DNA from: Tsuneonella mangrovi
GTDB taxonomy: Bacteria > Pseudomonadota > Alphaproteobacteria > Sphingomonadales > Sphingomonadaceae
Assembly (NCBI RefSeq): GCF_002269345.1
Contig: NZ_CP022889.1
Coordinates: 434,001-498,000 of the forward strand
Direction: 5' to 3'
Length of the DNA stretch: 64,000 nucleotides
Shown: in pieces, positions 1 through 9,383 of the stretch
Layout: each line of letters opens with the position of its first letter
Position numbering within the stretch: position 1 is the first letter of the stretch
Position numbers and translations under genes: made by a program
Notes under the pieces: model-generated
The model's input: the letters and a program-made list of their open reading frames with translations, nothing else
Told to the model about the DNA's origin: nothing
Database searches by the model: none

Positions 1-2148
1 GATGCCCTGCACCCCGGCGCGCTTGAGGAAATCGTAGTCCTGCGGCGGGATCACTCCGCCGGCAACGACCTTGATATCCGCCCGCCCCGCTTCACGCAGG
101 AGGTCGATCAGTTCGGGGATCAGCGTCTTGTGCCCGGCGGCGAGGCTGCTCGCACCGATCGCATCGACCCCTTCGGCGAGCGCCATGTCGCGGGTTTCCT
201 CCGGCGTCTGGAACAGCGGGCCACTGACCACGTCGAAGCCCATGTCGGCAAACGCGCTGGCGATCACGTTCGCGCCGCGATCGTGCCCGTCCTGCCCCAT
301 CTTGGCGACCATCAGCCGCGGCTTGCGTCCGAGCCGCCGCTCGACCGCAGCCACGCCCTCGACAACCTGCGCATAACGGCTGTCACCCGCGTAGGCGGCG
401 GCATAGATGCCCTTCACCGGCTTGGGCATGGTGTCGTAGCGGCCGAAGGCTTCTTCCATCGCAGCGGAAATCTCGCCCAGCGTCGCGTCGCAGCGCGCCG
501 CCTCGACCGCGCGGGCGAGCAGGTTGACGTTGCCGAGCCGCTCCATCTCCGCGATCACCTTGGGAGGCAGCGGCACCCCGCGCTCGTCGTAGGGATTGTC
601 GAGCGCCGCACGGTGCGTCTTCACGTCGACAGACGCCGCTTCGGTCAGTGCCTTGAGCGCGGCCTGGCACGCGGCCTCGTCGCGTTCCTCGCGCACCCGC
701 TTGATCCGGGCGATCTGCGCATCGCGCACTGCATGGTTGTCGACCTCGAGCGTTTCGATCGGGTCTTCCTCGGCCTTGCGATACTTGTTGACGCCGACGA
801 TCACCGTCTCGCCCCGGTCGACGCTGGCCTGCTTGGCTGCCGCGCTTTCCTCGATCGCCGCCTTGGGCTTGCCGGTGGCAACGTAGGCGGTCATCCCGCC
901 CGCTGCCTCGACCTCGGCCAGCAGCTTGCGGGCTTCGTCGACCAGCGCAGCGGTGAGGCTTTCGACGTAGTAGCTTCCGCCCAGCGGATCGGCGACATTG
1001 CAGATGCCGCTTTCCTCCTGGATCACCAACTGGGTGTTGCGGGCGATGCGGGCGGAGAAGTCGGTCGGCAGTGCGATCGCTTCGTCGAGCGCGTTGGTGT
1101 GGAGCGACTGCGTGCCGCCCAGCACCGCCGCCATCGCTTCGATCGTGGTGCGGATGACGTTGTTGTAGGGGTCCTGCTCCTGCAAGCTCACCCCGCTCGT
1201 CTGGCAGTGCGTGCGCAGCATCTTGGACTTGGGATTCTTCGCCCCAAGCCCATCCATCACGTCGTGCCACAGCGCACGGGCGGCGCGCATCTTGGCGACT
1301 TCCATGAAGAAGTTCATGCCGATGCCCCAGAAGAAGCTGAGGCGCGGCGCGAAGGCATCGATATCGAGCCCGGCATCCATTGCTCGGCTAGCGTATTCCT
1401 TGCCGTCGGCGATGGTGAAGGCAAGTTCCTGCACCGCCGTCGCCCCGGCTTCGTGCATGTGATAGCCGCTGATCGAAATGCTGTTGAATTTCGGCATGTT
1501 GGCCGAGGTATATGCGATGATGTCGCTGACAATCCGCATCGATGGCTCGGGCGGATAGATATAGGTGTTGCGGACCATGAACTCCTTGAGGATGTCGTTC
1601 TGGATGGTCCCGGCGAGCTTGTCCTGGCTCACCCCCTGCCGCTCGGCCGCGACGATGTAGAACGCCATTACCGGGATCACCGCGCCGTTCATCGTCATCG
1701 AGACGCTCATCTGGTCGAGCGGGATCTGGTCGAACAGGATTTCCATGTCGCGCACGGTGTCGATCGCGACCCCCGCCTTGCCGACATCGCCGACCACGCG
1801 CGGGTGGTCGCTGTCGTAGCCGCGGTGGGTGGCAAGGTCGAAGGCGACCGAGAGGCCTTTCTGCCCCATCGCCAGGTTGCGGCGATAGAACGCGTTCGAT
1901 TCCTCGGCGGTCGAGAACCCGGCATACTGGCGGATGGTCCACGGACGGCCGGTATACATCGAGGCATACGGCCCGCGCGTGAACGGCGCGATGCCCGGCA
2001 CGCCCGGATCGGGCAGCGCCGCGGTGTCGTCGCTGGTGTAGAGCGGCTTCACCTCGACCCCCTCCGGCGTGTGCCAGGTGAGATCGCGCCCCTTCACTTC
2101 CTTGTCGGCCAGCGGCTTCCAGTCGTCGTAGGTCGGCTTTTCGGTCAT
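1..2148 (-). CDS. scpA: Methylmalonyl-CoA mutase, large subunit (3' end outside window)
   Basis: Adenosylcobalamin-dependent isomerisation of (R)-methylmalonyl-CoA to succinyl-CoA, the last step of propionyl-CoA assimilation. The reading frame opens at an ATG (2148) with [14 protein letters not shown] and stays open for 716 codons to the window edge, so the C-terminus is missing. The N-terminal two thirds reads as the substrate-binding TIM barrel ([19 protein letters not shown] near residues 60-80). The C-terminal part is the B12-binding domain, with the lower-ligand motif GQDGHDRG, His at about residue 622. It follows the epimerase gene by 19 bases on the same strand and is probably cotranscribed with it and pccB. 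The single-chain form (both functions in one chain) is the common bacterial homodimeric type. Family assignment is secure. Confidence 0.95.
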   Translation of the reverse strand, partial: MTEKPTYDDWKPLADKEVKGRDLTWHTPEGVEVKPLYTSDDTAALPDPGVPGIAPFTRGPYASMYTGRPWTIRQYAGFSTAEESNAFYRRNLAMGQKGLSVAFDLATHRGYDSDHPRVVGDVGKAGVAIDTVRDMEILFDQIPLDQMSVSMTMNGAVIPVMAFYIVAAERQGVSQDKLAGTIQNDILKEFMVRNTYIYPPEPSMRIVSDIIAYTSANMPKFNSISISGYHMHEAGATAVQELAFTIADGKEYASRAMDAGLDIDAFAPRLSFFWGIGMNFFMEVAKMRAARALWHDVMDGLGAKNPKSKMLRTHCQTSGVSLQEQDPYNNVIRTTIEAMAAVLGGTQSLHTNALDEAIALPTDFSARIARNTQLVIQEESGICNVADPLGGSYYVESLTAALVDEARKLLAEVEAAGGMTAYVATGKPKAAIEESAAAKQASVDRGETVIVGVNKYRKAEEDPIETLEVDNHAVRDAQIARIKRVREERDEAACQAALKALTEAASVDVKTHRAALDNPYDERGVPLPPKVIAEMERLGNVNLLARAVEAARCDATLGEISAAMEEAFGRYDTMPKPVKGIYAAAYAGDSRYAQVVEGVAAVERRLGRKPRLMVAKMGQDGHDRGANVIASAFADMGFDVVSGPLFQTPEETRDMALAEGVDAIGASSLAAGHKTLIPELIDLLREAGRADIKVVAGGVIPPQDYDFLKRAGVQGI

Positions 2149-2167
2149 AGCGTGGTCCCCTGCGCGG

Positions 2168-2617
2168 TCAGTTCGACCAGTGCGCGCCTTCCTTGGGCGT
2201 TTCCATGATCTCGGTGAGCATCCCCATCATGTCTTTGGGATGGAGGAAGAAGATCGGGGTGCCGTGCGCACCGATCCGCGTGGGGCCGAGGATGCGCTTG
2301 CCCATGTCATCAAACCATTTGCGCGCCTCCTCGATGTCGTCGACCTCGTAGCAGACGTGGTGCTGGCCGCCCGAGGGGTTCTTCTCGAGGAAATTTACGA
2401 TCGGGCTGTCGGGGCCGAGCGGCTCGATCAGTTCGATCTGCGTGCCGTGCGTGCCGTTCTGGCCCGGGGTATCGACGAAGCAAACCTTCACCCCTTGCGC
2501 TTCGAGCTCGAATGGCTTGTGGAACGAAGTTGCGCCCATGACGTCGCGATAATAGCGGATCGATTCCTCGATCGACGGCGTGGCAACGCCAATGTGGTTC
2601 AAACGTCCGAGTTTCAT
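2168..2617 (-). CDS. mce: Methylmalonyl-CoA epimerase
   Basis: Interconverts (S)- and (R)-methylmalonyl-CoA, linking propionyl-CoA carboxylase to the mutase encoded directly downstream. The 149-residue protein has the glyoxalase/VOC fold signature: [14 protein letters not shown] at the N-terminus, a second metal-ligand region [12 protein letters not shown] near the middle, and MLTEIME at the C-terminus. I chose the ATG at 2617 because it begins the family-typical [10 protein letters not shown] and is preceded by GAGAAAG. A longer in-frame start at 2647 would add ten residues. It lies between a small unknown membrane protein gene and scpA in one transcriptional direction. Confidence 0.93.
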   Translation of the reverse strand: MKLGRLNHIGVATPSIEESIRYYRDVMGATSFHKPFELEAQGVKVCFVDTPGQNGTHGTQIELIEPLGPDSPIVNFLEKNPSGGQHHVCYEVDDIEEARKWFDDMGKRILGPTRIGAHGTPIFFLHPKDMMGMLTEIMETPKEGAHWSN

Positions 2618-2647
2618 TGCTTTCTCATCGATAAGGGATTGATCCAA

Positions 2648-2995
2648 TCACGGAACTGGGGGGACATACGTACAATTACCTCGGTAAGCAGGCTCTCGAA
2701 ATGGGATGTTCGCTTCGCGCAACTTCTTTTCGAGGCATTCGAGTTTGGCGCTCTTTTTCCCACTTTCGCAGTCAAGTATCTGCCCACCGAGAGCAATCTG
2801 GCCGACTGGAGCTCGCTCGGGTGTAGTGTCGAGCTTGACCTGATCTAGCGGAAACCCGCAGAACCTAGCGCCCACAATCGCCGAGTTAAGGTGGTTATCT
2901 GCTTCCATTTTCTGGTGAATCCAAATTCCAGATACAGTACCACTCCCGATCAATATCGCCATAAAAAGCAATATTTTAGAGCGGAATATTGTCAT
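2648..2995 (-). CDS. Small single-pass envelope protein of unknown function
   Basis: A 115-residue product I do not recognise. Residues about 7-26 form a hydrophobic segment ([19 protein letters not shown]), which looks like an uncleaved signal anchor or signal peptide. The remainder is soluble and carries four cysteines (in RFCGF, ILDCES, LECLEKK and GNCTY), compatible with disulfides in the periplasm. Its ATG lies 20 bases inside the end of pccB, and its stop is 30 bases before the mce start, so it should be cotranscribed and translationally coupled within the propionyl-CoA operon. Base composition is visibly more AT-rich than its neighbours, especially at the 5' end, suggesting a later insertion. 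A role in the pathway cannot be inferred. Confidence 0.65.
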   Translation of the reverse strand: MTIFRSKILLFMAILIGSGTVSGIWIHQKMEADNHLNSAIVGARFCGFPLDQVKLDTTPERAPVGQIALGGQILDCESGKKSAKLECLEKKLREANIPFREPAYRGNCTYVPPVP

Positions 2996-4511
2996 GCTTC
3001 TTCCACGGGTTTTCGAGCTGTTTGCCGCGTAACTTGCGCAGTCCCAGCGCGATCCTCCGGCGGGTCGAGTGTGGGTAGATCACTTCGTCGATATAGCCGC
3101 GCTGGGCGGCGATGAACGGGTTGGCGAAGCGGTCTTCGTATTCCTTGGTGCGCTCGGCGATCTTGTCCGGATCGCCGATGTCCTTGCGGAAGATGATCTC
3201 CACCGCGCCCTTCGCGCCCATCACGGCGATTTCCGCGCTCGGCCAGGCGTAGTTGAGATCGCCGCGCAAGTGCTTCGAGGCCATCACGTCGTACGCCCCG
3301 CCGTATGCCTTGCGCGTGATCACGGTGATCTTGGGCACGGTCGCTTCGGCATAGGCGAACAGCAGCTTCGCGCCATGCTTGATGATCCCGCCGAGTTCCT
3401 GCGCGGTGCCGGGCAGGAATCCGGGCACATCGACGAAGGTTACGATCGGGATATCGAACGCGTCGCAGAACCGCACGAAGCGCGCAGCCTTCTTCGACGA
3501 ATTGATGTCTAGCACCCCGGCAAGAACCATCGGCTGGTTGGCGACGACGCCCACCGTGCGCCCTTCGACCCGACCGAAACCGCAAATGATGTTGCCCGCA
3601 TGGGCCGGCTGGATCTCGAAGAAATCGCCTTCGTCCAGCGTCTTGCGAATGACTTCGTGCATGTCATACGGCTGGTTCGCGTTGGCCGGGATCAGCGTGT
3701 CGAGGCTATCCTCGATCCGGTCCCATGGGTCGGCGGTCGGCCGCTCGGGCACCGCTTCGCGATTGGATAGCGGCAGGTAGTCGAAGAAATTGCGGGTTGC
3801 GAGCAGCGTTTCGATGTCGTTTTCGAACGCGACGTCGGCGACGCTGGTCTTGGTGGTGTGCGTGATCGCCCCGCCCAGTTCCTCTTGCGTGACGACTTCA
3901 TTGGTGACGGTCTTTACCACGTCCGGCCCGGTAACGAACATGTACGAGCTGTCTTTCACCATGAAGATGAAGTCGGTCATCGCCGGGGAATAGACCGCCC
4001 CGCCAGCGCACGGCCCCATGATCAGGCTGATCTGCGGCACCACGCCGCTGGCAAGCACGTTGCGCTGGAACACTTCGGCATAGCCGCCGAGTGATGCAAC
4101 GCCTTCCTGGATGCGCGCGCCGCCGCTGTCATTGAGGCCGATCACCGGTGCGCCGACCTTCATCGCGGTGTCCATCACCTTGCAGATCTTCTCCGCATGG
4201 CGCTTGGACAGCGAACCGCCGAACACCGTGAAGTCCTGACTGAAGACATATACCAGGCGGCCATTGATCGTTCCGCTCCCGGTGACGACGCCGTCGCCGG
4301 GGATCTTCTGCGTTTCCATACCGAAATCGACGCAGTCGTGTTCGACATACATATCTAGCTCCTCAAAGCTGCCTTCGTCGAGCAGGACATCGAGCCGTTC
4401 GCGCGCGGTCAGCTTGCCCTTGGCGTGCTGGGCATCGATGCGCTTCTGCCCACCACCCAAGCGGGCGGCATCGCGGCGGCGTTCGAGTTCGGCAATATTG
4501 GCGGCTGACAT
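2976..4511 (-). CDS. pccB: Propionyl-CoA carboxylase, beta (carboxyltransferase) subunit
   Basis: Carboxyltransferase subunit of biotin-dependent propionyl-CoA carboxylase, forming (S)-methylmalonyl-CoA from propionyl-CoA. The 511-residue protein shows the two crotonase-fold halves of this family: the acyl-CoA-binding region with [13 protein letters not shown] and [17 protein letters not shown], then the carboxybiotin region with [13 protein letters not shown] and [10 protein letters not shown]. The ATG at 4511 ([13 protein letters not shown]) has GGGAG seven bases upstream. The 14 extra in-frame residues further upstream are unlikely to be translated. It is the first gene of the minus-strand cluster and is divergent from the ScfR-type regulator. 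The biotin-carboxylase subunit gene is not visible and may lie beyond the left edge. Confidence 0.95.
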   Translation of the reverse strand: MSAANIAELERRRDAARLGGGQKRIDAQHAKGKLTARERLDVLLDEGSFEELDMYVEHDCVDFGMETQKIPGDGVVTGSGTINGRLVYVFSQDFTVFGGSLSKRHAEKICKVMDTAMKVGAPVIGLNDSGGARIQEGVASLGGYAEVFQRNVLASGVVPQISLIMGPCAGGAVYSPAMTDFIFMVKDSSYMFVTGPDVVKTVTNEVVTQEELGGAITHTTKTSVADVAFENDIETLLATRNFFDYLPLSNREAVPERPTADPWDRIEDSLDTLIPANANQPYDMHEVIRKTLDEGDFFEIQPAHAGNIICGFGRVEGRTVGVVANQPMVLAGVLDINSSKKAARFVRFCDAFDIPIVTFVDVPGFLPGTAQELGGIIKHGAKLLFAYAEATVPKITVITRKAYGGAYDVMASKHLRGDLNYAWPSAEIAVMGAKGAVEIIFRKDIGDPDKIAERTKEYEDRFANPFIAAQRGYIDEVIYPHSTRRRIALGLRKLRGKQLENPWKKHDNIPL

Positions 4512-4551
4512 GGGCGCTCCCGAATAACTGCGAACTCTCGCAATGGCGGGC

Positions 4552-4565
4552 ACTTGGCGCCAAGT
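4552..4565. promoter_or_regulatory. Perfect 14-bp palindrome upstream of pccB
   Basis: ACTTGGCGCCAAGT reads identically on both strands and sits 41-54 bases before the pccB start codon, next to the TTGCAAA repeat cluster. It could be a second regulator's site or part of a promoter-proximal operator. The sequence shows only the symmetry; the protein that binds is not known. Confidence 0.4.
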
Positions 4566-4575
4566 CTAATGTGAA

Positions 4576-4616
4576 GTTGCAAAGTTGCAAAGTCGAACTT
4601 TGCAAACTATGCAAAG
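4576..4616. promoter_or_regulatory. Cluster of four TGCAAA operator-like motifs (putative ScfR/PccR site)
   Basis: Four copies of the core TGCAAA occur in 41 bases, with GC centres at 4579, 4587, 4602 and 4611. The middle two form a perfect inverted repeat, TTGCAAAGT at 4585-4593 and ACTTTGCAA at 4597-4605, separated by CGA. The best-studied ScfR-family protein, PccR of Rhodobacter sphaeroides, recognises paired TTTGCAAA elements, so this is the expected type of site. The block ends four bases before the regulator's ATG, implying autoregulation as well as control of the divergent pccB operon. Confidence 0.7.
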
Positions 4617-4619
4617 CGG

Positions 4620-6026
4620 ATGCCGACCCGTGGCCGCATCTTCGCCGGACAATCGCTGCGCGCACTGCGCCGCACCTCAGCTCTGCGCCAAGGCGATATG
4701 GCCGAGCGATTGGGGATCAGTGCGTCTTATCTCTCGCAGCTCGAGAACGACGACCGCCCGCTGACCCCGCGCCTGCTAGAAAGGCTTGCCAGCGAATTCC
4801 CGCTCGACTGGAGCGAACCCGCCAGCGACGCACGCGGCACGCTATCCGCCGCGCTAGGCGAAGCGACCGCCGATCCGCTGTTCGCCGAACCGCTGCCCGC
4901 CGAAACCCTCACTCGCTTTGCCGAGCAGCATCCCGCCCTCGCCCAGCGGTTCGTCGCATTGCACGAAGCCTATCGCCGCACCGGGCAGCGGTTGGAGATG
5001 ATCGACGAAGCCCTTGCCAACGACCAGGGAAGCGCGCGCCTGCCGTGGGAGGAAGTGCGCGACTGGTTCCACTTCGCAAATAACTACATCGACCCGGTCG
5101 ACCGCGCTGCAGAAGCTCTGGCGGCCCAACTATCACGCGGTGCGCCCTCCCCCGGGCTCGAGGCGATCGAGGACCATCTGCGCAGCGCGTTATCTGTCTC
5201 GCTGCTCTACGCACACAATCGGGGTTTGCGCGAATTTGACGGGACGATGCGGCACTTGGTGATCGACCCCGGCCTTCCCGCCGAAAGCCGCCGGTTTCAA
5301 CTCGCTCACCAGCTTGCTGCAATCGCCTTGCGTGACGAAATCGCGGCGGTGGTAGAAGCCGCACACCTGCGCACCGCCGCGTCGCGCCAGCTGCTGTTCG
5401 TCGGCCTGAGTAACTACGCGGCGGGCGCGCTGTTGATGCCCTATGAGCGGTTTCGCCGTGATGCCCGCGCGCTGCGCCACGATATCGACCGGCTCGCGCA
5501 GGCTTTCGGCACCAGTTTCGAGCAGACCTGCCACCGTCTCTCCACGCTCCAGCGCGAAGGTGCGCGCGGCGTGCCGTTCTTCTTTTGCCGGGTCGACATG
5601 GCCGGCAACATTACCAAGCGGCATTCGGCCACCCGGCTGCAATTCGCGCGCTTCGGCGGCGCCTGCCCGCTGTGGATCGTGCACGAGGCTGTTGCAATCC
5701 CCGACCGGATCCTCGTCCAGCTGGCCGAAACCCCCGACGGGCTGCGCTACGTTTCGATGGCCAGAGGACTGGTGAAGCCTTCGGGCAGTTTCGACCGAAG
5801 CCCGCGCCGCTATGCCGTCGCGCTCGGGTGCGAAACCGAGCACGCGCGCGAATTCATCTATGCCGATGGGCTCGACCTCAAGTCGGACCGCACCGTCACG
5901 CCTATCGGGATATCGTGCCGCATCTGCCCGCGCGACGACTGCGACCAGCGCGCGTTCCCTCCCAGCGACCGCCCGATCGCGGTCGACCCGGATCGGCGCG
6001 GGGTCGTGCCCTACCGGATCGGCTAG
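4620..6026 (+). CDS. ScfR-family short-chain acyl-CoA transcriptional regulator (XRE type)
   Basis: A 468-residue regulator with an N-terminal XRE helix-turn-helix (about residues 8-62: LRALRRTSALRQGDMAERLG, then ISASYLSQLENDDR). A central IrrE/peptidase-like domain follows, in which the expected HExxH is replaced by AHQLAA, so it is probably not catalytic. The C-terminal ScfR domain contains the cysteine cluster CRICPRDDCDQRAFP. ScfR proteins (RamB, MccR, PccR, PrpQ) sense short-chain acyl-CoA esters and switch their metabolism. The divergent neighbour pccB and the TGCAAA cluster before the gene make a propionyl-CoA-responsive PccR-like role likely. The specific ligand is inferred from context. 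Confidence 0.88.
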   Translation: MPTRGRIFAGQSLRALRRTSALRQGDMAERLGISASYLSQLENDDRPLTPRLLERLASEFPLDWSEPASDARGTLSAALGEATADPLFAEPLPAETLTRFAEQHPALAQRFVALHEAYRRTGQRLEMIDEALANDQGSARLPWEEVRDWFHFANNYIDPVDRAAEALAAQLSRGAPSPGLEAIEDHLRSALSVSLLYAHNRGLREFDGTMRHLVIDPGLPAESRRFQLAHQLAAIALRDEIAAVVEAAHLRTAASRQLLFVGLSNYAAGALLMPYERFRRDARALRHDIDRLAQAFGTSFEQTCHRLSTLQREGARGVPFFFCRVDMAGNITKRHSATRLQFARFGGACPLWIVHEAVAIPDRILVQLAETPDGLRYVSMARGLVKPSGSFDRSPRRYAVALGCETEHAREFIYADGLDLKSDRTVTPIGISCRICPRDDCDQRAFPPSDRPIAVDPDRRGVVPYRIG

Positions 6027-7075
6027 CCGGGTATTTCCCCGGCCATCCCGAAGTCGCGCTGCCGGTCGTGCGGATGGTCGATCACCGCCACTACTGCGAC
6101 CGCCAGCAGCAGCATCAGGACCGAGAACAGCGACAGGCCGAATGCCATCGCGCCGTTACTGGTCTTGGTGACGGTACCGCCGCGCCCGGTGCGGGTGCGC
6201 CGGTCGTCGACCCGCGCCTCCTCGCTTGCCCAGCGGTGGATGACAATCACGGCGGATACCGCGAACATCATCGTGCCCGGGATCCACATCACCAGCCCGC
6301 CGGTCTGCTCATCGCTGAGCATCGAGACGTGCCACATATGACCGAGCTCGAGATAGGCCGAATAGAGTGGCATCGTCTTGAAGGTGAGGAACGAGCCGAG
6401 GATGATATTGCCAAGCGCCGCCGTCACCACCATCGCGATGCGTGCGCCCAGCCCTGCCCCTTGCGGCGCGGGCCTGCGGTCGAACACTACCGAGAAGAAG
6501 ATCAGCCCGGTCACCAGCAGGCTGATGTGCCACATGTAGTGGATCGGCTCGTCGAGGATCGCCATGTCGTGCCAGCGCGGGTACATCCAGAAATAGCTGG
6601 CAGAGAGAAACAGGATCGTCGCGATCGCCGGGATGCGCAGGAAATCTACTATCTCGCGCAGCCATCCGCGTCCGGCAAAGAACCGCGACACGCCGGGCGG
6701 CAATCCGCGCACCACCGCCGCCTGCGGCCGCGAGAGGAACAGCAGCATCGGCGCGATCGTGCGCAGCAGCATGTGTTCGATCTGGTGGATCGCGAAGATA
6801 TGGTCGGCGACTTCCTCGATCGGCGATATCAGCGCCAGGAACAGCGCGAACAGCCCGCCATAAAATGCCGCGTCACGCCACCTCTCGGCGACCTGTCCGT
6901 TGCGGCTGCCACGCCAGTAGATCGCGCCGGCGATGGCGATTCCGATGAGTATCTCCGGGGAGAACTGCCACATGCTCCACGGCGAGGCTCTTGCCTCGAC
7001 GTGGTCGCCGTGGGCGAGAGCTGGAGCCGACCATGCGGCGAGCATAGCGATGGGGAGCGCGATCCGTTTTTTCAC
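6023..7075 (-). CDS. CtaG-like (caa3-type) cytochrome oxidase assembly membrane protein
   Basis: A polytopic membrane protein of about 350 residues. The start is uncertain: I chose the GTG at 7075, which begins VKKRIALPIAMLAAWSAPALA, a clean signal peptide ending before AHGDH; in-frame sequence further upstream overlaps the neighbouring epimerase gene. Several transmembrane helices follow, with conserved-looking histidine motifs: HQIEHMLLRTIAPMLL, YMWHISLLVTGLIFF and ELGHMWHVSM. These fit the caa3_CtaG family, which is linked to copper delivery and cytochrome c oxidase assembly. No oxidase subunit gene is in the window, so the partner is unknown. The last four bases overlap the end of the convergent scfR gene. 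Confidence 0.75.
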   Translation of the reverse strand: MKKRIALPIAMLAAWSAPALAHGDHVEARASPWSMWQFSPEILIGIAIAGAIYWRGSRNGQVAERWRDAAFYGGLFALFLALISPIEEVADHIFAIHQIEHMLLRTIAPMLLFLSRPQAAVVRGLPPGVSRFFAGRGWLREIVDFLRIPAIATILFLSASYFWMYPRWHDMAILDEPIHYMWHISLLVTGLIFFSVVFDRRPAPQGAGLGARIAMVVTAALGNIILGSFLTFKTMPLYSAYLELGHMWHVSMLSDEQTGGLVMWIPGTMMFAVSAVIVIHRWASEEARVDDRRTRTGRGGTVTKTSNGAMAFGLSLFSVLMLLLAVAVVAVIDHPHDRQRDFGMAGEIPG

Positions 7076-7158
7076 GCGGCCCTGCTGCGCCTCGACGCCG
7101 TGTGGCACAACCGCAAAGAATCGCGGCTCGTCGCTGCCGTGCAACGCTTCGCCGACGA

Positions 7159-8178
7159 TCAGGGTTTGACGATCCCATGCGCGGCGAGACTGCGAACGGT
7201 GTCGGCAATCGTCCGGTCGGCGGGGATGTAGCTCATTCCGAGCAATTCCTCCGCCCGCTTGCCCGACACGTCGCGCCTGTGGCCAAGCTCGCTCGCCAGC
7301 TGCTTGAGGTCTGCGCTGAACGGCCGCAGCAGCTTGACCAGCCAATCGGGCATGTTGCGCTTGGGCAGCTTCCCGGCGAACTCGGGTGCCTCGCGCCGGA
7401 CAACATCGACCATCTCGCCGAACCAGCGGAAGCTTTCGGATGCCGGGAAACGCTCACCACGCACAGTCGATGCCGGCGCTTCGATCGCCAGCACGTGGAT
7501 CTTCGCCACGTCGCGCACGTCGACCACGCTGAAACCGACATTCGGGACCATCGGTACCGATCCGTCGAGCACCCGCTTGAGCATCTCGATCGAAGTGGAA
7601 AGGTCGTCGTTCGCGACCGGCCCAAGGACCGCGACCGGGTTGACCGAACAGAACGCCATCGAGGGATTGTTCACCGCAACCCAGTCGCGCGCGGCGCGCT
7701 CGGCGACTGTCTTTGATTCGATATAGGGTGGCACCCCGGCAGTCAGGTTGGTCCAGTCCGTGTGGTCGAATTGCTCCTGGCCCGGGTGGCCATAAGCAAT
7801 CGCTGCAGCAGAACTGGTCTGGACGAACCGTTCGATCCCTGCATCGGTCGCAAAGTGCAACGCGCGCAAGGTACCTTCGCGTGCCGGGATCACCAGTTCA
7901 TCGGCGCTCTTGGGCACCCCGAACGGGAACGGCGATGCAACATGGGCGACCGCATCGCATCCCTCGCAGGCCTCCGCCCAGCCCGCATCTTCCATCAGGT
8001 CCGCCTGGAACACCTTGAGACGATCGCCAGCGTCGGGCCAGCGCTCGCGCAGGCGCGGTTCGCTCTTGGGCTTGTTGCGCACTGTCGTGTGGACCGCGTG
8101 GCCATTCGCCAGCAACTGGTCGATGACTTCGCCGCCGATGTAACCTGTGCCGCCGGTGACCAGTACAGTTTGTGCCAT
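7159..8178 (-). CDS. NAD(P)-dependent epimerase/dehydratase family protein (extended SDR)
   Basis: A 339-residue extended short-chain dehydrogenase. The nucleotide-binding motif GGTGYIGG lies at residues 8-15 of the chosen start (MAQTVLVTGG, with GGAG nine bases upstream). The active-site motif is YIESK (Tyr-x-x-x-Lys), preceded by VQTSSAAAIAYG. This group includes dihydroflavonol 4-reductase-like, aldehyde reductase and cinnamoyl-CoA reductase-like enzymes acting on carbonyl substrates. The substrate here cannot be told from sequence. A slightly longer start (MAKEIAP, 8199) is possible. It is divergent from the FAD oxidoreductase gene, with an 81-base gap. Confidence 0.85.
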   Translation of the reverse strand: MAQTVLVTGGTGYIGGEVIDQLLANGHAVHTTVRNKPKSEPRLRERWPDAGDRLKVFQADLMEDAGWAEACEGCDAVAHVASPFPFGVPKSADELVIPAREGTLRALHFATDAGIERFVQTSSAAAIAYGHPGQEQFDHTDWTNLTAGVPPYIESKTVAERAARDWVAVNNPSMAFCSVNPVAVLGPVANDDLSTSIEMLKRVLDGSVPMVPNVGFSVVDVRDVAKIHVLAIEAPASTVRGERFPASESFRWFGEMVDVVRREAPEFAGKLPKRNMPDWLVKLLRPFSADLKQLASELGHRRDVSGKRAEELLGMSYIPADRTIADTVRSLAAHGIVKP

Positions 8179-8259
8179 CGGTGCGATCTCCTTCGCCATC
8201 AAACTAGCTGGATCGGTTGCATCGAACAATCTACTCCCTGCCGACTTAGAGGAGTCGCA

Positions 8260-9381
8260 ATGCGTCAGGTCGAAACAATCGTCATTGGAGGAGGGATTGC
8301 CGGTCTTTCGGCTGCGGCCCGTTTTGCGCAGCACGGTGAAGTGGTGGTGCTCGAGGGTGAAGATCATCCAGGCTACCATGCGTCCGGGCGCAGCGTGGCG
8401 TACTTGCACTTCGGGCTCGGTGACCGGCTGGTGCGTGCGCTTACGGCGATGAGCCTCGAGGCCCTATCATCCGACGGAGACACGCTGGTTCGCCGCCATC
8501 CGGCGTTACACATCGTCCGCGAGGACGAGACCGCGCTGCTCGATGCGCTCGAAGATTCGCTCCGCAGCTTTGGCGCTGATTACGAACGGGTCGGGCCTGA
8601 GCGCATTGCCGGGATCGTGCCGGTTCTCGACATCGGCGAAGGCGGATTTCGCGAAGCGATCCTCGAACGCAGTGCACTCAAGCTCGATACTGACGCGATG
8701 CTGCAAGCCCATGTTCGAGCGCTCAATGCCGCAGGGGGTGCGCTCGAATGCCGGGCAAGGGTGGAGCGGATCGCTTCTGCGGGCAATCGCTGGCAGATCG
8801 ACACGTCTGGTGCCAGCTACAGCGCCGCACGTGTGGTCAACGCAGCCGGGGCGTGGGCCGACGAGATAGCCGACATCGCCGGTGTCTCACCGATCGGCAT
8901 TTCACCGCTCCGGCGAACGGTGATCCAGTTTGCCGCGCCCGACGGAGTGGACGTGTCTCCCTGGCCATTCGTGAAGACCGTCGGCGAAGGCTTCTATGTC
9001 CTGCCCGAAGGCTCAACCCGACTGCTCGCTTCGCCGATGGACGAGACGCCCAGCGAGCCGTGCGACGCTGCGCCGGAGGAACTCGATATCGCGATCGTCG
9101 CGGACCGGGTTATGCAGGCGACCAGCCTCGACATCCGGCGGATCGAGCACAGCTGGGCGGGCCTGCGCAGCTTCGCGCCGGATAAACATCCGGTAGTCGG
9201 ATACGATCCTGCAGCGCCGGGATTCTTCTGGCTTGCGGGACAAGGCGGTTTCGGGTTCCAGACCTCGCCCGCTCTGGCCGCGGCGGCCGAGGCGTTGCTG
9301 TTCGGGCTCGACTGGCCGGAAGAGCTTGCGGCGCTCGGCGTGACGGTGGCCGACATCGGCCCTGCCCGCTTCGCGCGCTAG
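8260..9381 (+). CDS. FAD-dependent oxidoreductase, DAO (D-amino acid oxidase/glycine oxidase) family
   Basis: A 373-residue flavoprotein starting at an ATG preceded by a perfect GGAG. The dinucleotide-binding motif VIGGGIAGLSAA is at residues 8-19. A DAO-fold C-terminus follows, with LAGQGGFGFQTSPALA near residues 325-340, the usual second FAD contact. Enzymes of this fold oxidise amino or hydroxy acids such as glycine, D-amino acids and 2-hydroxyglutarate; the substrate is not determined. The gene ends two bases before the end of the convergent glutathione reductase gene. Confidence 0.88.
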   Translation: MRQVETIVIGGGIAGLSAAARFAQHGEVVVLEGEDHPGYHASGRSVAYLHFGLGDRLVRALTAMSLEALSSDGDTLVRRHPALHIVREDETALLDALEDSLRSFGADYERVGPERIAGIVPVLDIGEGGFREAILERSALKLDTDAMLQAHVRALNAAGGALECRARVERIASAGNRWQIDTSGASYSAARVVNAAGAWADEIADIAGVSPIGISPLRRTVIQFAAPDGVDVSPWPFVKTVGEGFYVLPEGSTRLLASPMDETPSEPCDAAPEELDIAIVADRVMQATSLDIRRIEHSWAGLRSFAPDKHPVVGYDPAAPGFFWLAGQGGFGFQTSPALAAAAEALLFGLDWPEELAALGVTVADIGPARFAR

Positions 9382-9383
9382 CC

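Noticed and set aside
130-2208. Long plus-strand reading frame (about 690 codons) opposite scpA and mce
   Set aside because: It mirrors the mutase gene on the other strand, has no recognisable domain, is arginine/histidine-rich, and arises from GC-rich codon bias.
2614-2796. Separate 60-residue minus-strand gene between mce and the small membrane protein
   Set aside because: It overlaps the more plausible 115-residue gene in another frame and lacks a ribosome-binding site.
5585-7231. Long plus-strand reading frame spanning scfR and the CtaG-like gene
   Set aside because: It runs out of frame through scfR and antisense to the CtaG-like gene, has no domain, and is proline/arginine-rich shadow sequence.
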